NCBI GenBank assembly: GCA_002340095.1
Contig: DDKS01000005.1
Coordinates: 1 to 64,000, forward strand
Length of the DNA: 64,000 nt
DNA from: Betaproteobacteria bacterium UBA2592
GTDB lineage: Bacteria > Pseudomonadota > Gammaproteobacteria > Burkholderiales > Rhodocyclaceae
Reading direction: 5' to 3'
A program made the position numbers and the translations under genes. Position 1 is the first letter of the stretch; each line of letters starts with the position of its first letter. The notes beneath the pieces were generated by a model. It searched no databases, was not told the DNA's origin, and saw nothing but the letters and a program-made list of their open reading frames with translations. Shown in pieces: positions 8,122 to 15,443 of the stretch.

Positions 8122-8388
8122 CTACTGGCTTGGCAGGGGGTGGGTGGCCTGGAGGTGTTGATAGGCCAGCCGGAAGCGCAAGGCTTTTTCCTGATCTCCC
8201 CGGGCCATGGCTTCGCTCAGGTTGTCGAGCACCATGTTGTGCAGGCAGCAAACGCCTTCGGGAGTTTTCAGCAGTTCATTGCTGAGTTCGACGGCCAGGA
8301 TCACGGGAATGTGTTCGTGTTCGGCAATGGCCTCGATCTCCATGCCGTCCAGGTCGCAGAAATCGATGCAGTCTTTGAGTGAAAGCAT
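8122..8388 (-). CDS. hypothetical protein, 88 aa
   Basis: I do not recognise the family. The protein is acidic at its N-terminus, mostly helical by composition, without signal peptide or membrane segment. It contains C7 and C11 (DCIDFC) and a CC pair (GVCCLHN, about residue 47). It is probably real: the start ATG has a strong AGGAGGAG site, a good promoter lies upstream at 8500-8528, and the codon use matches its neighbours. It is convergent with cbiX, with 7 bases between. It is a single-gene transcript as far as I can see. Confidence 0.65.
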   Translation of the reverse strand: MLSLKDCIDFCDLDGMEIEAIAEHEHIPVILAVELSNELLKTPEGVCCLHNMVLDNLSEAMARGDQEKALRFRLAYQHLQATHPLPSQ

Positions 8389-8406
8389 GCTCTTCTCCTC
8401 CTTATG

Positions 8407-8420
8407 CCTGGTAAACCAGG
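8407..8420. promoter_or_regulatory. inverted repeat in leader of the 88-aa gene
   Basis: CCTGGT at 8407-8412 and ACCAGG at 8415-8420 form a perfect 6-bp inverted repeat around AA. It lies between the promoter and the ribosome site of the 88-aa gene. It may be an operator or a leader hairpin; no function is shown. Confidence 0.35.
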
Positions 8421-8499
8421 ATCAACGGTGCCAGGCCAAGACGAATCAAGGTGATCTGGACTTCCGCCTTGTAGTTGTTATGGGTGGAGGAATGTTTGT

Positions 8500-8528
8500 T
8501 TTATAGAAGTTTGGCGGCTGAAAACCAA
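8500..8528 (-). promoter_or_regulatory. promoter of the 88-aa gene
   Basis: On the minus strand TTGGTT (8528-8523) and TATAAA (8505-8500) are separated by 17 bases. The start of transcription would be near 8493, leaving a leader of about 105 bases before the ATG at 8388. The rest of 8389-8559 holds only the inverted repeat at 8407-8420. Confidence 0.55.
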
Positions 8529-8559
8529 GGGCTGCCAGGGGGCTGCGGCAATGGGGGGA

Positions 8560-9321
8560 TCAAAGTTTTAAATGCTCGTCCCGCAGGGTGCGAGCAAGGC
8601 GCAGGCGGTTCACTGTTGGGCGCAGATCCAGGCCCGTCCTTTGCCGTAGTGCGCCGGCCCGATCGAGCAGGGTGGTGAGGGAAGCGTCGATGGCTTCTCC
8701 TGTGGCCGCCAGCAGGATGGTGTTGCCGCTGTCACAGGGCGGCAGCAGGAGGCTGCGGCCGGCAAAGGCCCGGGCGATGCGCCGGACTCTGGCGGGAAAG
8801 CTGGCGCTGTGGCTCAGAAGGTTGCTGGCCAGGATGCCTTGCTCCCCCAGGCTGGCGTGGCAGGCCTCGTAAAAGGCCGGAGTATCGAGGGCGCGGGGCA
8901 GGCCCTGGGCCCCAAAGCCGTCCAGCAGGAGTAAATCGTAGTGTTTGCCGGGTGCCTGGCCGATCCACGCACTCGCATCCGTCACCACGATTTCCAGATG
9001 AGGGGACTCTGGCGGCAACTTGAAAAACTGCTGGCAGACGGCGACTACCGCCGGGTTGATTTCCAGCACGGTGATCCGGCAGCCGGGAAAATGGCGGTGC
9101 AGAAAGCGGAGCTGGGAGGCTGCCCCCAGTCCCACCATCAGGCAGCTGCGGGGCCATCCGGCTTCCGGGCGCAGGAGCAGGCCAGCCAGCATTTCCCGGG
9201 TGTATTCCAGCTCCAGGGACCAGGGGCGGGCAAGGCGCATGGCGCCCTGGACGGCATCCGTGCCGAAATGCAGATAGCGGACGCCGTTTGCCTCGCTGAT
9301 GTCGACGGGAGGATGGCGCAC
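8560..9321 (-). CDS. spermidine synthase-like methyltransferase-fold protein
   Basis: The 253-aa protein has a Rossmann-type nucleotide-binding core as in spermidine synthase and related methyltransferases: glycine-rich LMVGLGAASQLRFLH (about 62-76), the acidic VLEINP (about 85-90) and DLLLLDGFG (about 130-138). It lacks other polyamine genes around it, so aminopropyl transfer should not be assumed; many such proteins are of unknown activity. The start appears to be GTG at 9321, two bases after the stop of the preceding gene, making it the last member of the minus-strand copper-related run. Confidence 0.75.
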   Translation of the reverse strand: MRHPPVDISEANGVRYLHFGTDAVQGAMRLARPWSLELEYTREMLAGLLLRPEAGWPRSCLMVGLGAASQLRFLHRHFPGCRITVLEINPAVVAVCQQFFKLPPESPHLEIVVTDASAWIGQAPGKHYDLLLLDGFGAQGLPRALDTPAFYEACHASLGEQGILASNLLSHSASFPARVRRIARAFAGRSLLLPPCDSGNTILLAATGEAIDASLTTLLDRAGALRQRTGLDLRPTVNRLRLARTLRDEHLKL

Positions 9322-9323
9322 GT

Positions 9324-9653
9324 CTATCGGGCTTCGTTCTCGCTCACAAGCCGCAACTGATGCTCCTGCAGGTGGCGGGGCATGGTCAGGGTGACGGGAT
9401 CCCAGCCTTCCAGTTCCAAAACCTCCGCCAAGCAGGCATTCATGATGGCCTCACACTGCTCGGCAGCCTTCTCGATGGCGTAGTGAACCTTCACGTCCGT
9501 GGCGGTGCGGTCCAGGCATTCCCGTTCGTACCGGGCCAATTCCCGCAACTCCAGGATCACCCGGCAGAGCTGGCTGGGACAGGCACACTGGTGCACCAGT
9601 ACCTGCTCCAGGATGTGCCTGACCTCTTCGTTGCTGAAGCTTCGTGCTTCCAT
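9324..9653 (-). CDS. Cys-rich hypothetical protein, 109 aa
   Basis: I do not recognise the family. The start chosen is the ATG at 9653, which has AAGGAGG just upstream; the frame is open to 9680. The protein is soluble and helical by composition. It has six cysteines (C23, C25, C30, C46, C67, C74), three of them in the cluster CACPSQLC. It lies between sco (23 bases upstream) and the spermidine-synthase-like gene (2 bases downstream) in the same direction, so it is almost certainly cotranscribed with copper-handling genes. Metal binding is a reasonable guess, not shown. Confidence 0.65.
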   Translation of the reverse strand: MEARSFSNEEVRHILEQVLVHQCACPSQLCRVILELRELARYERECLDRTATDVKVHYAIEKAAEQCEAIMNACLAEVLELEGWDPVTLTMPRHLQEHQLRLVSENEAR

Positions 9654-9676
9654 GGGGGCCTCCTTGAAAGGAGGTC

Positions 9677-10288
9677 TCATTCTACCCGACTTGCCAGAAG
9701 GGTCCGAATGTCCTGGGCTACAGCCTCAGCCGGGGCATCGTGGGGGATGGCCAGGCGTAGCCTGCCTCCGGGATCGTAGGCATAGGAGGTTACGCTATGG
9801 TCGATCGTATAGGTACTGGGGGTGCTGCCGGGATTGATGCGGTAAAAGACGCGGAATTGCCTGGCCACTTCCGCCGTACCTTCGACGCTGGTGCGCAGCC
9901 CGAGGAAGGAGGGATGGAAGGCGGTCGGGTATTCCTTCAGTAGTTCCGGCGTGTCCCGGGCCGGATCTACGGTCACGAACAGGACCTGCAGCCGGTCGGC
10001 GTCGGGCCCCAGCAGCTCCATGACCCGGGCCGCACGGGAGAGGGCGGTGGGACAGACGTCGGGGCACTGGGTGTAGCCGAAGAAGAGCAGCACGGCCTTG
10101 CCGCGCCAGTCGGCCAGGGTACGTTCCCTGCCGTCCGGGTCCTGCAGCCGGAAGTCTTGGGCGAAGCCGGGGTTGTCGAGCACGGTGGCGTGGAACTTGG
10201 GAGCCTGGGCCTGCTGGCAACCGGCCAGCAGGCCGGTTGCCAGCAGGAGAACGCCCAGGCCAGGCAAAAGGCTGGCTATGGCGCGCAT
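9677..10288 (-). CDS. SCO1/SenC family copper protein
   Basis: SCO proteins are membrane-tethered thioredoxin-fold copper chaperones that help build the CuA site of cytochrome c oxidase. The N-terminus is a lipoprotein signal with lipobox LAGC (C24). The copper motif CPDVCP has C75 and C79, and a conserved histidine follows in TIDHSV (about residue 164). The length of 203 aa is usual. It starts one base after the stop of the PCuAC gene, so copper may be passed between the two. No oxidase genes are in the window. Confidence 0.93.
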   Translation of the reverse strand: MRAIASLLPGLGVLLLATGLLAGCQQAQAPKFHATVLDNPGFAQDFRLQDPDGRERTLADWRGKAVLLFFGYTQCPDVCPTALSRAARVMELLGPDADRLQVLFVTVDPARDTPELLKEYPTAFHPSFLGLRTSVEGTAEVARQFRVFYRINPGSTPSTYTIDHSVTSYAYDPGGRLRLAIPHDAPAEAVAQDIRTLLASRVE

Positions 10289-10289
10289 C

Positions 10290-10751
10290 TTAGTGCCTGC
10301 CGTGCTGATGGGCGGGGGCGCTGGCGTTGAGCGGGCGCACCTCCGCTGTCACGTTCTGCTCATGGCGCTGCTGCTGCTCGTCTTCCAGCAGCAGGGTCAC
10401 GGCAACCTTCTCGCCCGCAGCAAGCGGGGCCTTCAGGTCCATCAACATGATGTGGTAACTGCCAGGCCTGAGTTCGGTCACCTTGCCGGCAGGCAGGGCG
10501 AGTTTGGGGATGGCGCGCATTTTCATCACTCCCGCTTCGGTGACCATTTCGTGCACCTCCACCACCCCGGCCACGGGCGAACGGGCCCCCACCAGGGTCA
10601 TCGGGCGGCTGCTTTCCAGTTTCATGAAGACACCGGTGGCTTTCTGCGAGGACGCGGTGGCACGCACCCAGGGCTCGTGGACGTTGACTTGAGCCTGGGC
10701 CAGGAGGGGGAAGAGGGCGGCCAGGGCCAGAAGGGCAATAGGATGACGCAT
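10290..10751 (-). CDS. periplasmic copper chaperone, PCuAC family
   Basis: PCuAC proteins bind Cu(I) in the periplasm and supply it to cytochrome oxidase CuA assembly, often with SCO. The protein is 153 aa with a Sec signal (residues 1-20, ending AQA). The copper motif is complete: H67, ten residues, M78, twenty-one residues, H100, one residue, M102. A His-rich tail (HQHGRH) adds possible metal ligands. The frame is open 24 residues further upstream, but ATG 10751 directly precedes the signal peptide. It is followed by sco after 1 base. Confidence 0.93.
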   Translation of the reverse strand: MRHPIALLALAALFPLLAQAQVNVHEPWVRATASSQKATGVFMKLESSRPMTLVGARSPVAGVVEVHEMVTEAGVMKMRAIPKLALPAGKVTELRPGSYHIMLMDLKAPLAAGEKVAVTLLLEDEQQQRHEQNVTAEVRPLNASAPAHQHGRH

Positions 10752-10903
10752 GGGGAAATCTCCAGAAAATTCGTTGCATGGGACCGGCAGCACCACGGGG
10801 GCAACTGCCGGGGCAGAGGGCAAGCCCCCTGCCGGGGATGTTGTCAGGGCCGGTCCGGAGGCCTGGCAGCAAGGGCTGGGTAAGGTGGCGCGCCGGTCCG
10901 AGT

Positions 10904-11308
10904 TCAGACCGACCGGGCCGGTGGTGCCCGGGGCTGGGCGGGAGACAGCAGGGGGGGCGCGGCAGGGGTTTCCCGGAGTGCCGCAGGGGGCACGGTGCGG
11001 GCTGCAGCGGCCGGTGCCAGGGTCGGGCCGGCCCCGGCGGGCACGGCGGGTGGGGGATTGAAGAGGCAGAGGGGACAGTGCGCCAGGGCGCCGGTATGGG
11101 GCGGCGGGTTTTCATCCGCGGGGGGCTCCGGCAGGCGGGCCAGTCCCTGGGCGGTGCAGATTTCCGTCAGGCCGGAGGGCGAGCCCGCGATCGCAAGAGG
11201 GCCGGCGAGCGGGGCGAGGAACAGCGGCCCGAGCACTGCCAGCCAGGCCAGCAGCAGACTGGCGGGGGAGAAGCGGTATCGCGGAAAGGAAGGGCAGGGC
11301 AAGCGCAC
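10904..11308 (-). CDS. DUF2946-type protein
   Basis: This 134-aa protein resembles the DUF2946 family: an N-terminal membrane or signal segment (about 15-40), then a short extracytoplasmic region with the typical HCPLC motif preceding a Pro/Ala-rich tail. Members often lie beside copper chaperones and copper receptors, which fits its place upstream of PCuAC and sco in the same direction. A gap of 152 bases, with a GC-rich inverted repeat, separates it from PCuAC. The C-terminal half is of very low complexity (Pro, Ala), so its exact extent deserves caution. Confidence 0.6.
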   Translation of the reverse strand: MRLPCPSFPRYRFSPASLLLAWLAVLGPLFLAPLAGPLAIAGSPSGLTEICTAQGLARLPEPPADENPPPHTGALAHCPLCLFNPPPAVPAGAGPTLAPAAAARTVPPAALRETPAAPPLLSPAQPRAPPARSV

Positions 11309-11320
11309 AACCTCTGGAAA

Positions 11321-11395
11321 TGGTCCCCTCGACAGGAATCGAACCTGTATCTAGCGCTTAGGAGGCGCTTGTTCTATCCATTGAACTACGAGGAG
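11321..11395 (-). tRNA. tRNA-Arg (anticodon CCU)
   Basis: On the minus strand a full cloverleaf can be drawn. The acceptor stem CTCCTCG pairs with CGAGGGG, the D arm is GTTC/GAAC, and the anticodon stem AGCGC/GCGCT holds the loop CTCCTAA (anticodon CCT). The T arm is ACAGG-TTCGATT-CCTGT, discriminator A follows, and CCA is encoded. It reads AGG codons, rare in this GC-rich genome. A TAGAAT -10 box lies 11 bases upstream. DUF2946 follows 12 bases downstream on the same strand. Confidence 0.95.
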
Positions 11396-11405
11396 AGAGG
11401 CGCGT

Positions 11406-11411
11406 ATTCTA
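11406..11411 (-). promoter_or_regulatory. -10 box of tRNA-Arg
   Basis: TAGAAT on the minus strand (11411-11406) is part of GGCTAGAAT and would start transcription a few bases before the tRNA 5' end at 11395. The remaining intergenic sequence to 11637 is GC-rich; it shows a TAAAAT at 11582-11587 that could serve uup, without a clear -35 box. Confidence 0.5.
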
Positions 11412-11637
11412 GCCGTCCCGGGGCCGTTGTGCCAGTTTGGAGCGGGATCCGGGCCGGGAAGCCGGCCCGCAGGAGGTGGGGTTACGGGGGATGCTCCGGT
11501 CCCGGTGCGGGCGGGTCCGGGCCTTGCCCTGTCTCCTGTTCCGGGACCCCGTCCGGGCGCCAGTTCCGGGGCCGGACGGATTAAAATGCCGCCCCACGGC
11601 AGCTCCGCTGCACCCTTCCACGTTTTTCGGAACCTAC

Positions 11638-13560
11638 ATGCCGCTCCTGAAGCTTGACCAGGCCTGCCTGGCCTTTGGCCATGTGCCCCTTCTCGATCAT
11701 GCCGATTTCCAGCTCGACCCGGGTGAGCGGGTGGCCTTGATCGGCCGCAACGGCACGGGCAAGTCTTCCCTGCTTGCAGTACTGGCGGGGCAGGGCAGCC
11801 TCGATGATGGCCAAGTCTGGCGCCAGCCCGGCATCCGGGTTGCTTATGTTCCCCAGGAGCCGCCCCTGGATGCCCGGCAGACGGTTTTTGCCGCGGTGGT
11901 TGCGGGGCTGGGGGCCACCTCTTCCCTGTTGGCCGAATACCACCGGGTGTCCCACGATCTGGCGGAAGAGGGGGCCGACCATGAGGCCCTGCTGCCCCGC
12001 CTGCAGGCCTTGCAGCATGAGCTGGAAGCCCTGGGCGCCTGGAACTGGCGGGTGCAGGTGGACCGGGTCATCGCCCGGTTCGGCCTGGATCCGGATGCCC
12101 GGGCGGGCAGCCTTTCCGGCGGCCAGAAGAAGCGCCTGGCCCTGGCCCGGGGGCTGGCGCTGGCACCGGACGTGCTGCTGCTGGACGAGCCCACCAATCA
12201 CCTGGACATCGCCGCCATCGAGTGGCTGGAGGACCTGCTCCTGGAGAGCGGCACCACGCTCTGCTTCATCACTCACGACCGGCGTTTCCTCGACCGGCTG
12301 GCCACCCGCATCGTCGAACTCGACCGGGGCCGGCTGATGAGCTTTCCCGGCAGTTACAGCGAATACCAGCGGCGCAAGGAGGCCATGCTCCACGACGAGA
12401 GCATCCTCAACCAGAGGTTCGACAAGCTCCTGAAGGAAGAGGAAGCCTGGATCCGCAAGGGAGTCGAGGCCCGGCGCACCCGGGCCGTGTTCCGGGTCCA
12501 GCGTCTCGAGCGGCTGCGCCTGGAGCGGGCTGCCCGGCGCGAACGGCTCGGCAAGGTGCAGATGCGTCTGGACGCGGGGGGCAAGAGCGGCGAACTGGTG
12601 GTGGAAATGCAGCAGGTCAGCAAGCGTTTTGGCGACCGGGTCGTGGTGCGGGATTTTTCCACCCGCATCCTGCGCGGCGACAAGATCGGCCTGATCGGCC
12701 CCAACGGTGCCGGTAAGACCACCCTGTTGCGCCTGATCCTGGGCGAGCTGGCGCCGGATGCCGGCTCGGTCAAGCGGGGCACCCGCATGGAGGTCGCCTA
12801 TTTTGACCAGTTCCGGGCACAGCTCGATCCCGAGTCGAGCCTGGCCGACGTGATTTCCCCGGGGTCAGACTATGTGGACATCGGTGGTGTCCGTAAGCAT
12901 GTGATCGGCTATCTGGAAGATTTCCTCTTTGCGCCGGAACGGGCCCGCTCCCCGGTCAAGTCCCTCTCCGGGGGCGAGCGCAACCGGCTGCTGCTGGCCC
13001 GGCTGTTCGCCCGTCCCGCCAATGTGCTGGTGCTGGACGAGCCCACCAACGACCTGGACATGGAAACCCTGGAGCTGCTGGAGCAATTGCTGCAGGACTA
13101 CGAGGGCACCTTGTTCCTGGTCAGCCATGACCGGGCCTTCCTCGACAACGTGGTGACCCAGACACTGGCCGCCGAGGGCGATGGGCAGTGGCGTGAATAC
13201 GCCGGGGGCTACAGCGACTGGGCGGCCTGGCACAGCAGCCTGGCAGAGGCCCGGAAGCAGGAGATCCGGGAACAGGAAGCCAGAAAGGCCGCTCCGGCCG
13301 CGCGAAAGCCCGAGCCCGCCAAGCCCAGGGGCGACAGGCTGAGCTGGAAGGAGCAGCGGGAGCTGGAAGGCCTGCCGGACCGGATCGCGGCCCTGGAGGC
13401 GGAGCAGGCCGATCTCACGGCCCGGCTCGAAGACCCGGCCATCTACCAGCAGGACCCGGAGCTGGCGCGCCAGGCCGCCGAACGGCTGGCAGCCATCGAG
13501 GATGAGCTGATGGCCCTGCTGGAGCGCTGGGAAGCCCTGGAGGCCAGGGGCGCCGGCTGA
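11638..13560 (+). CDS. uup: ABC-F family ATPase Uup
   Basis: Uup is a soluble ABC-F protein with two ATPase domains and a C-terminal DNA-binding coiled coil; it is linked to ribosome function and to precise excision of transposons. The first Walker A is GRNGTGKS at 36-43 with signature LSGGQKKR. The second is GPNGAGKTT (about 346-354) with signature SLSGGERNR. The charged linker lies between, and a Lys/Ala/Glu-rich coiled-coil tail covers about 565-640. The 640-aa length matches E. coli Uup (635 aa). The start is ATG 11638; the frame extends to 11437 without a credible start. Confidence 0.9.
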   Translation: MPLLKLDQACLAFGHVPLLDHADFQLDPGERVALIGRNGTGKSSLLAVLAGQGSLDDGQVWRQPGIRVAYVPQEPPLDARQTVFAAVVAGLGATSSLLAEYHRVSHDLAEEGADHEALLPRLQALQHELEALGAWNWRVQVDRVIARFGLDPDARAGSLSGGQKKRLALARGLALAPDVLLLDEPTNHLDIAAIEWLEDLLLESGTTLCFITHDRRFLDRLATRIVELDRGRLMSFPGSYSEYQRRKEAMLHDESILNQRFDKLLKEEEAWIRKGVEARRTRAVFRVQRLERLRLERAARRERLGKVQMRLDAGGKSGELVVEMQQVSKRFGDRVVVRDFSTRILRGDKIGLIGPNGAGKTTLLRLILGELAPDAGSVKRGTRMEVAYFDQFRAQLDPESSLADVISPGSDYVDIGGVRKHVIGYLEDFLFAPERARSPVKSLSGGERNRLLLARLFARPANVLVLDEPTNDLDMETLELLEQLLQDYEGTLFLVSHDRAFLDNVVTQTLAAEGDGQWREYAGGYSDWAAWHSSLAEARKQEIREQEARKAAPAARKPEPAKPRGDRLSWKEQRELEGLPDRIAALEAEQADLTARLEDPAIYQQDPELARQAAERLAAIEDELMALLERWEALEARGAG

Positions 13561-13572
13561 GCGGCCCTGGCT

Positions 13573-14505
13573 TCAGTCCGGCAGGAAGAGCCGCTGCTGT
13601 CCGGCTTCGAGGATGGCCTCGATGCCCGGGTGGCGGATGCGCCGGTCTGCCGAGATGGCGAAGAACTGGTCGCGCACCTGGTCGATGGGACCGATCAGTT
13701 CGGCATCATAGCGCCGCGCCAGGTCTGCCGTGAGGGGCGTCTGGGCGGGAAAGATGCCCAGGCCGGCGGCACCGAAAGTATCGAGCAGGGCGCTGTCTTC
13801 CACCTCGGCGATGATGCGCGGGCGGATACCGTGGGTTTCGAACCACTGATCCAGGCTGGCGCGTACTGCGGCGTTGCGGGCCGGCAGCAGGAACGGGGCC
13901 CCGTCCAGGCTGTGGGGAAAAGCCTCCCGGTAGTGTCCGGCCAGGGCCGGAGTGGCGTAGAGGCTGAGGCCGCTTTCGCCCAGGGGATGGCTGTAGAGCC
14001 TCAGGTTCATGCCGGGGGCCACCGGCCGGTCTGCCAGGATCACGTCGAGTTTGTGGATGGCCAGGTCGCCCAGCAGATTCTCGAACTTGCCCTCATGGCA
14101 GATCAGGCGTACCCGTTCCGGCAGATGCAGCACCGGTTCGAGCAGGTGGTGGGCCACCAGCTTGGGGACCACGTCGGTGATCCCCACGGTCAGGCGCAGC
14201 ATGGGTTCGCTGCCGGCGCTTTTGAGCGAATCCCAGAGCTGTTCGCCGAGCAGGAAGATCTCGTCGGCATAGCGCAAGGCGGTACGCCCGGCTTCGGTGG
14301 GAATCAGCTTGCGCCCTTGCAGGTCAAACAAGGAGGTGCCGATGGATTGTTCCAGCTGGCTTAGCTGGGCGCTGATGGTCTGGGGCGTGAGGCCCAGTTG
14401 CTCGGCGGCCCGGGCCAGGCTGCCGGCCTTGGCGACCATCCAGAAGTAGTAGAGGTGGCGGTAATTGAGCCGGCCCTCGTCGAAGTTCGGTTTTTTCGAA
14501 GACAT
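13573..14505 (-). CDS. nhaR: LysR-family regulator, NhaR-like
   Basis: This LysR-type regulator is 310 aa with an N-terminal winged helix-turn-helix (about residues 14-72) and a periplasmic-binding-like effector domain. The segment LNYRHLYYFWMVAKAGSLARAA is characteristic of NhaR, which in E. coli activates nhaA in response to sodium. No nhaA antiporter gene lies next to it; its divergent neighbour is the Bax-inhibitor-1 gene, 77 bases away. That makes the target uncertain. It converges on uup with a 12-base gap. Confidence 0.8.
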   Translation of the reverse strand: MSSKKPNFDEGRLNYRHLYYFWMVAKAGSLARAAEQLGLTPQTISAQLSQLEQSIGTSLFDLQGRKLIPTEAGRTALRYADEIFLLGEQLWDSLKSAGSEPMLRLTVGITDVVPKLVAHHLLEPVLHLPERVRLICHEGKFENLLGDLAIHKLDVILADRPVAPGMNLRLYSHPLGESGLSLYATPALAGHYREAFPHSLDGAPFLLPARNAAVRASLDQWFETHGIRPRIIAEVEDSALLDTFGAAGLGIFPAQTPLTADLARRYDAELIGPIDQVRDQFFAISADRRIRHPGIEAILEAGQQRLFLPD

Positions 14506-14582
14506 GCTTTTATTCTCTATGTTTTTTATTGTGGTGCAAAGGCCGTTAAACTGACGGCGTTTCTAACAAAAGGAGGTTCACC

Positions 14583-15278
14583 ATGAGCCTGAATGATCGT
14601 TCCTACCTGTCCGACCAAGTCCTGTCCCATGGGGGGGCGGCTGCCCTGGGCTCTGCCGAATCCCGCAAGGTCCTGCGCAATACCTACATGCTGCTGGCCA
14701 TGACCCTGGCCTTCAGTGCGGTGGTGGCCGGTGTCAGCGCGGCCATGGGGCTGCCCCATCCGGGCATCATCCTTACCCTGATCGGCTATTTCGGCCTCCT
14801 GTTCGCCGTGAGCAAGTTCCGCGACAGCGCCCTGGGTGTGGGGCTGGTGTTCGCCCTGACCGGCTTCATGGGCTACACCCTGGGCCCCATCATCAATCGC
14901 TATCTGTCTTTGCCGAACGGCGGCGAGATCGTGATGATGGCGATGGCGGGTACCGCCGTGATCTTCTTTGCCATGTCGGCGATTGCCCTGACCTCGAAGC
15001 GGGATTTCAGCTTCATGGGCAATTTCCTCCTGGTGGGCATGATCGTGGCCTTCCTGGCGGGGCTGGCGGCCATCTTCTTCGAGATGCCCCTGCTCTCCCT
15101 GGTGGTTTCCGCCGCCTTCGTGCTGCTGATGTCCGGCCTCATCCTGTACGAGACCAACGCCATCATCCAGGGGGGCGAGACCAACTACGTGATGGCCACG
15201 GTCTCCCTGTTCGTGAGCATCTATAACCTCTTCACCAGCCTGCTGCATCTGCTGGGGGTGTTCGGCGGCGACGAATAA
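14583..15278 (+). CDS. Bax inhibitor-1/YccA family membrane protein
   Basis: The protein is an integral membrane protein of 231 aa with about seven hydrophobic segments from residue 32 on, typical of the BI-1/YccA/YbhL family. Family members modulate FtsH (YccA) or act as pH-gated calcium leak channels (BsYetJ); the specific role here is unknown. A strong AAAAGGAGG ribosome site precedes the ATG. It is monocistronic: a divergent regulator lies upstream and a terminator downstream. Interestingly, the FtsH partners HflK and HflC are also in this window, though 26 kb away. Confidence 0.9.
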   Translation: MSLNDRSYLSDQVLSHGGAAALGSAESRKVLRNTYMLLAMTLAFSAVVAGVSAAMGLPHPGIILTLIGYFGLLFAVSKFRDSALGVGLVFALTGFMGYTLGPIINRYLSLPNGGEIVMMAMAGTAVIFFAMSAIALTSKRDFSFMGNFLLVGMIVAFLAGLAAIFFEMPLLSLVVSAAFVLLMSGLILYETNAIIQGGETNYVMATVSLFVSIYNLFTSLLHLLGVFGGDE

Positions 15279-15298
15279 GCCGGACCCGGCGCATCCAG

Positions 15299-15330
15299 GG
15301 GCGGAACCCGGAGACGGGCTCCGCCCTTTT
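15299..15330 (+). terminator. intrinsic terminator after BI-1 gene
   Basis: GGGCGGA at 15299-15305 pairs with TCCGCCC at 15320-15326, continued by CCC/GGG inside after one mismatch, and followed by TTTT. Confidence 0.8.
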
Positions 15331-15350
15331 ATATTTTCTTTACGTCGCCG

Positions 15351-15367
15351 TTCGCTTTTTTTGCGAA
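15351..15367. promoter_or_regulatory. inverted repeat TTCGC-N7-GCGAA upstream of trkH
   Basis: TTCGC (15351-15355) and GCGAA (15363-15367) flank a run of seven Ts in an otherwise GC-rich gap, 77 bases before the trkH start. It could be an operator or a weak hairpin. I see no decisive promoter in this gap. Confidence 0.3.
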
Positions 15368-15443
15368 ATCTTTAGCGCCTCCACGGCATGATGACGGCCC
15401 GGCGCGGCCGGGCCCGTTCAAGTCCGCCATCACCGGAGGAAGC

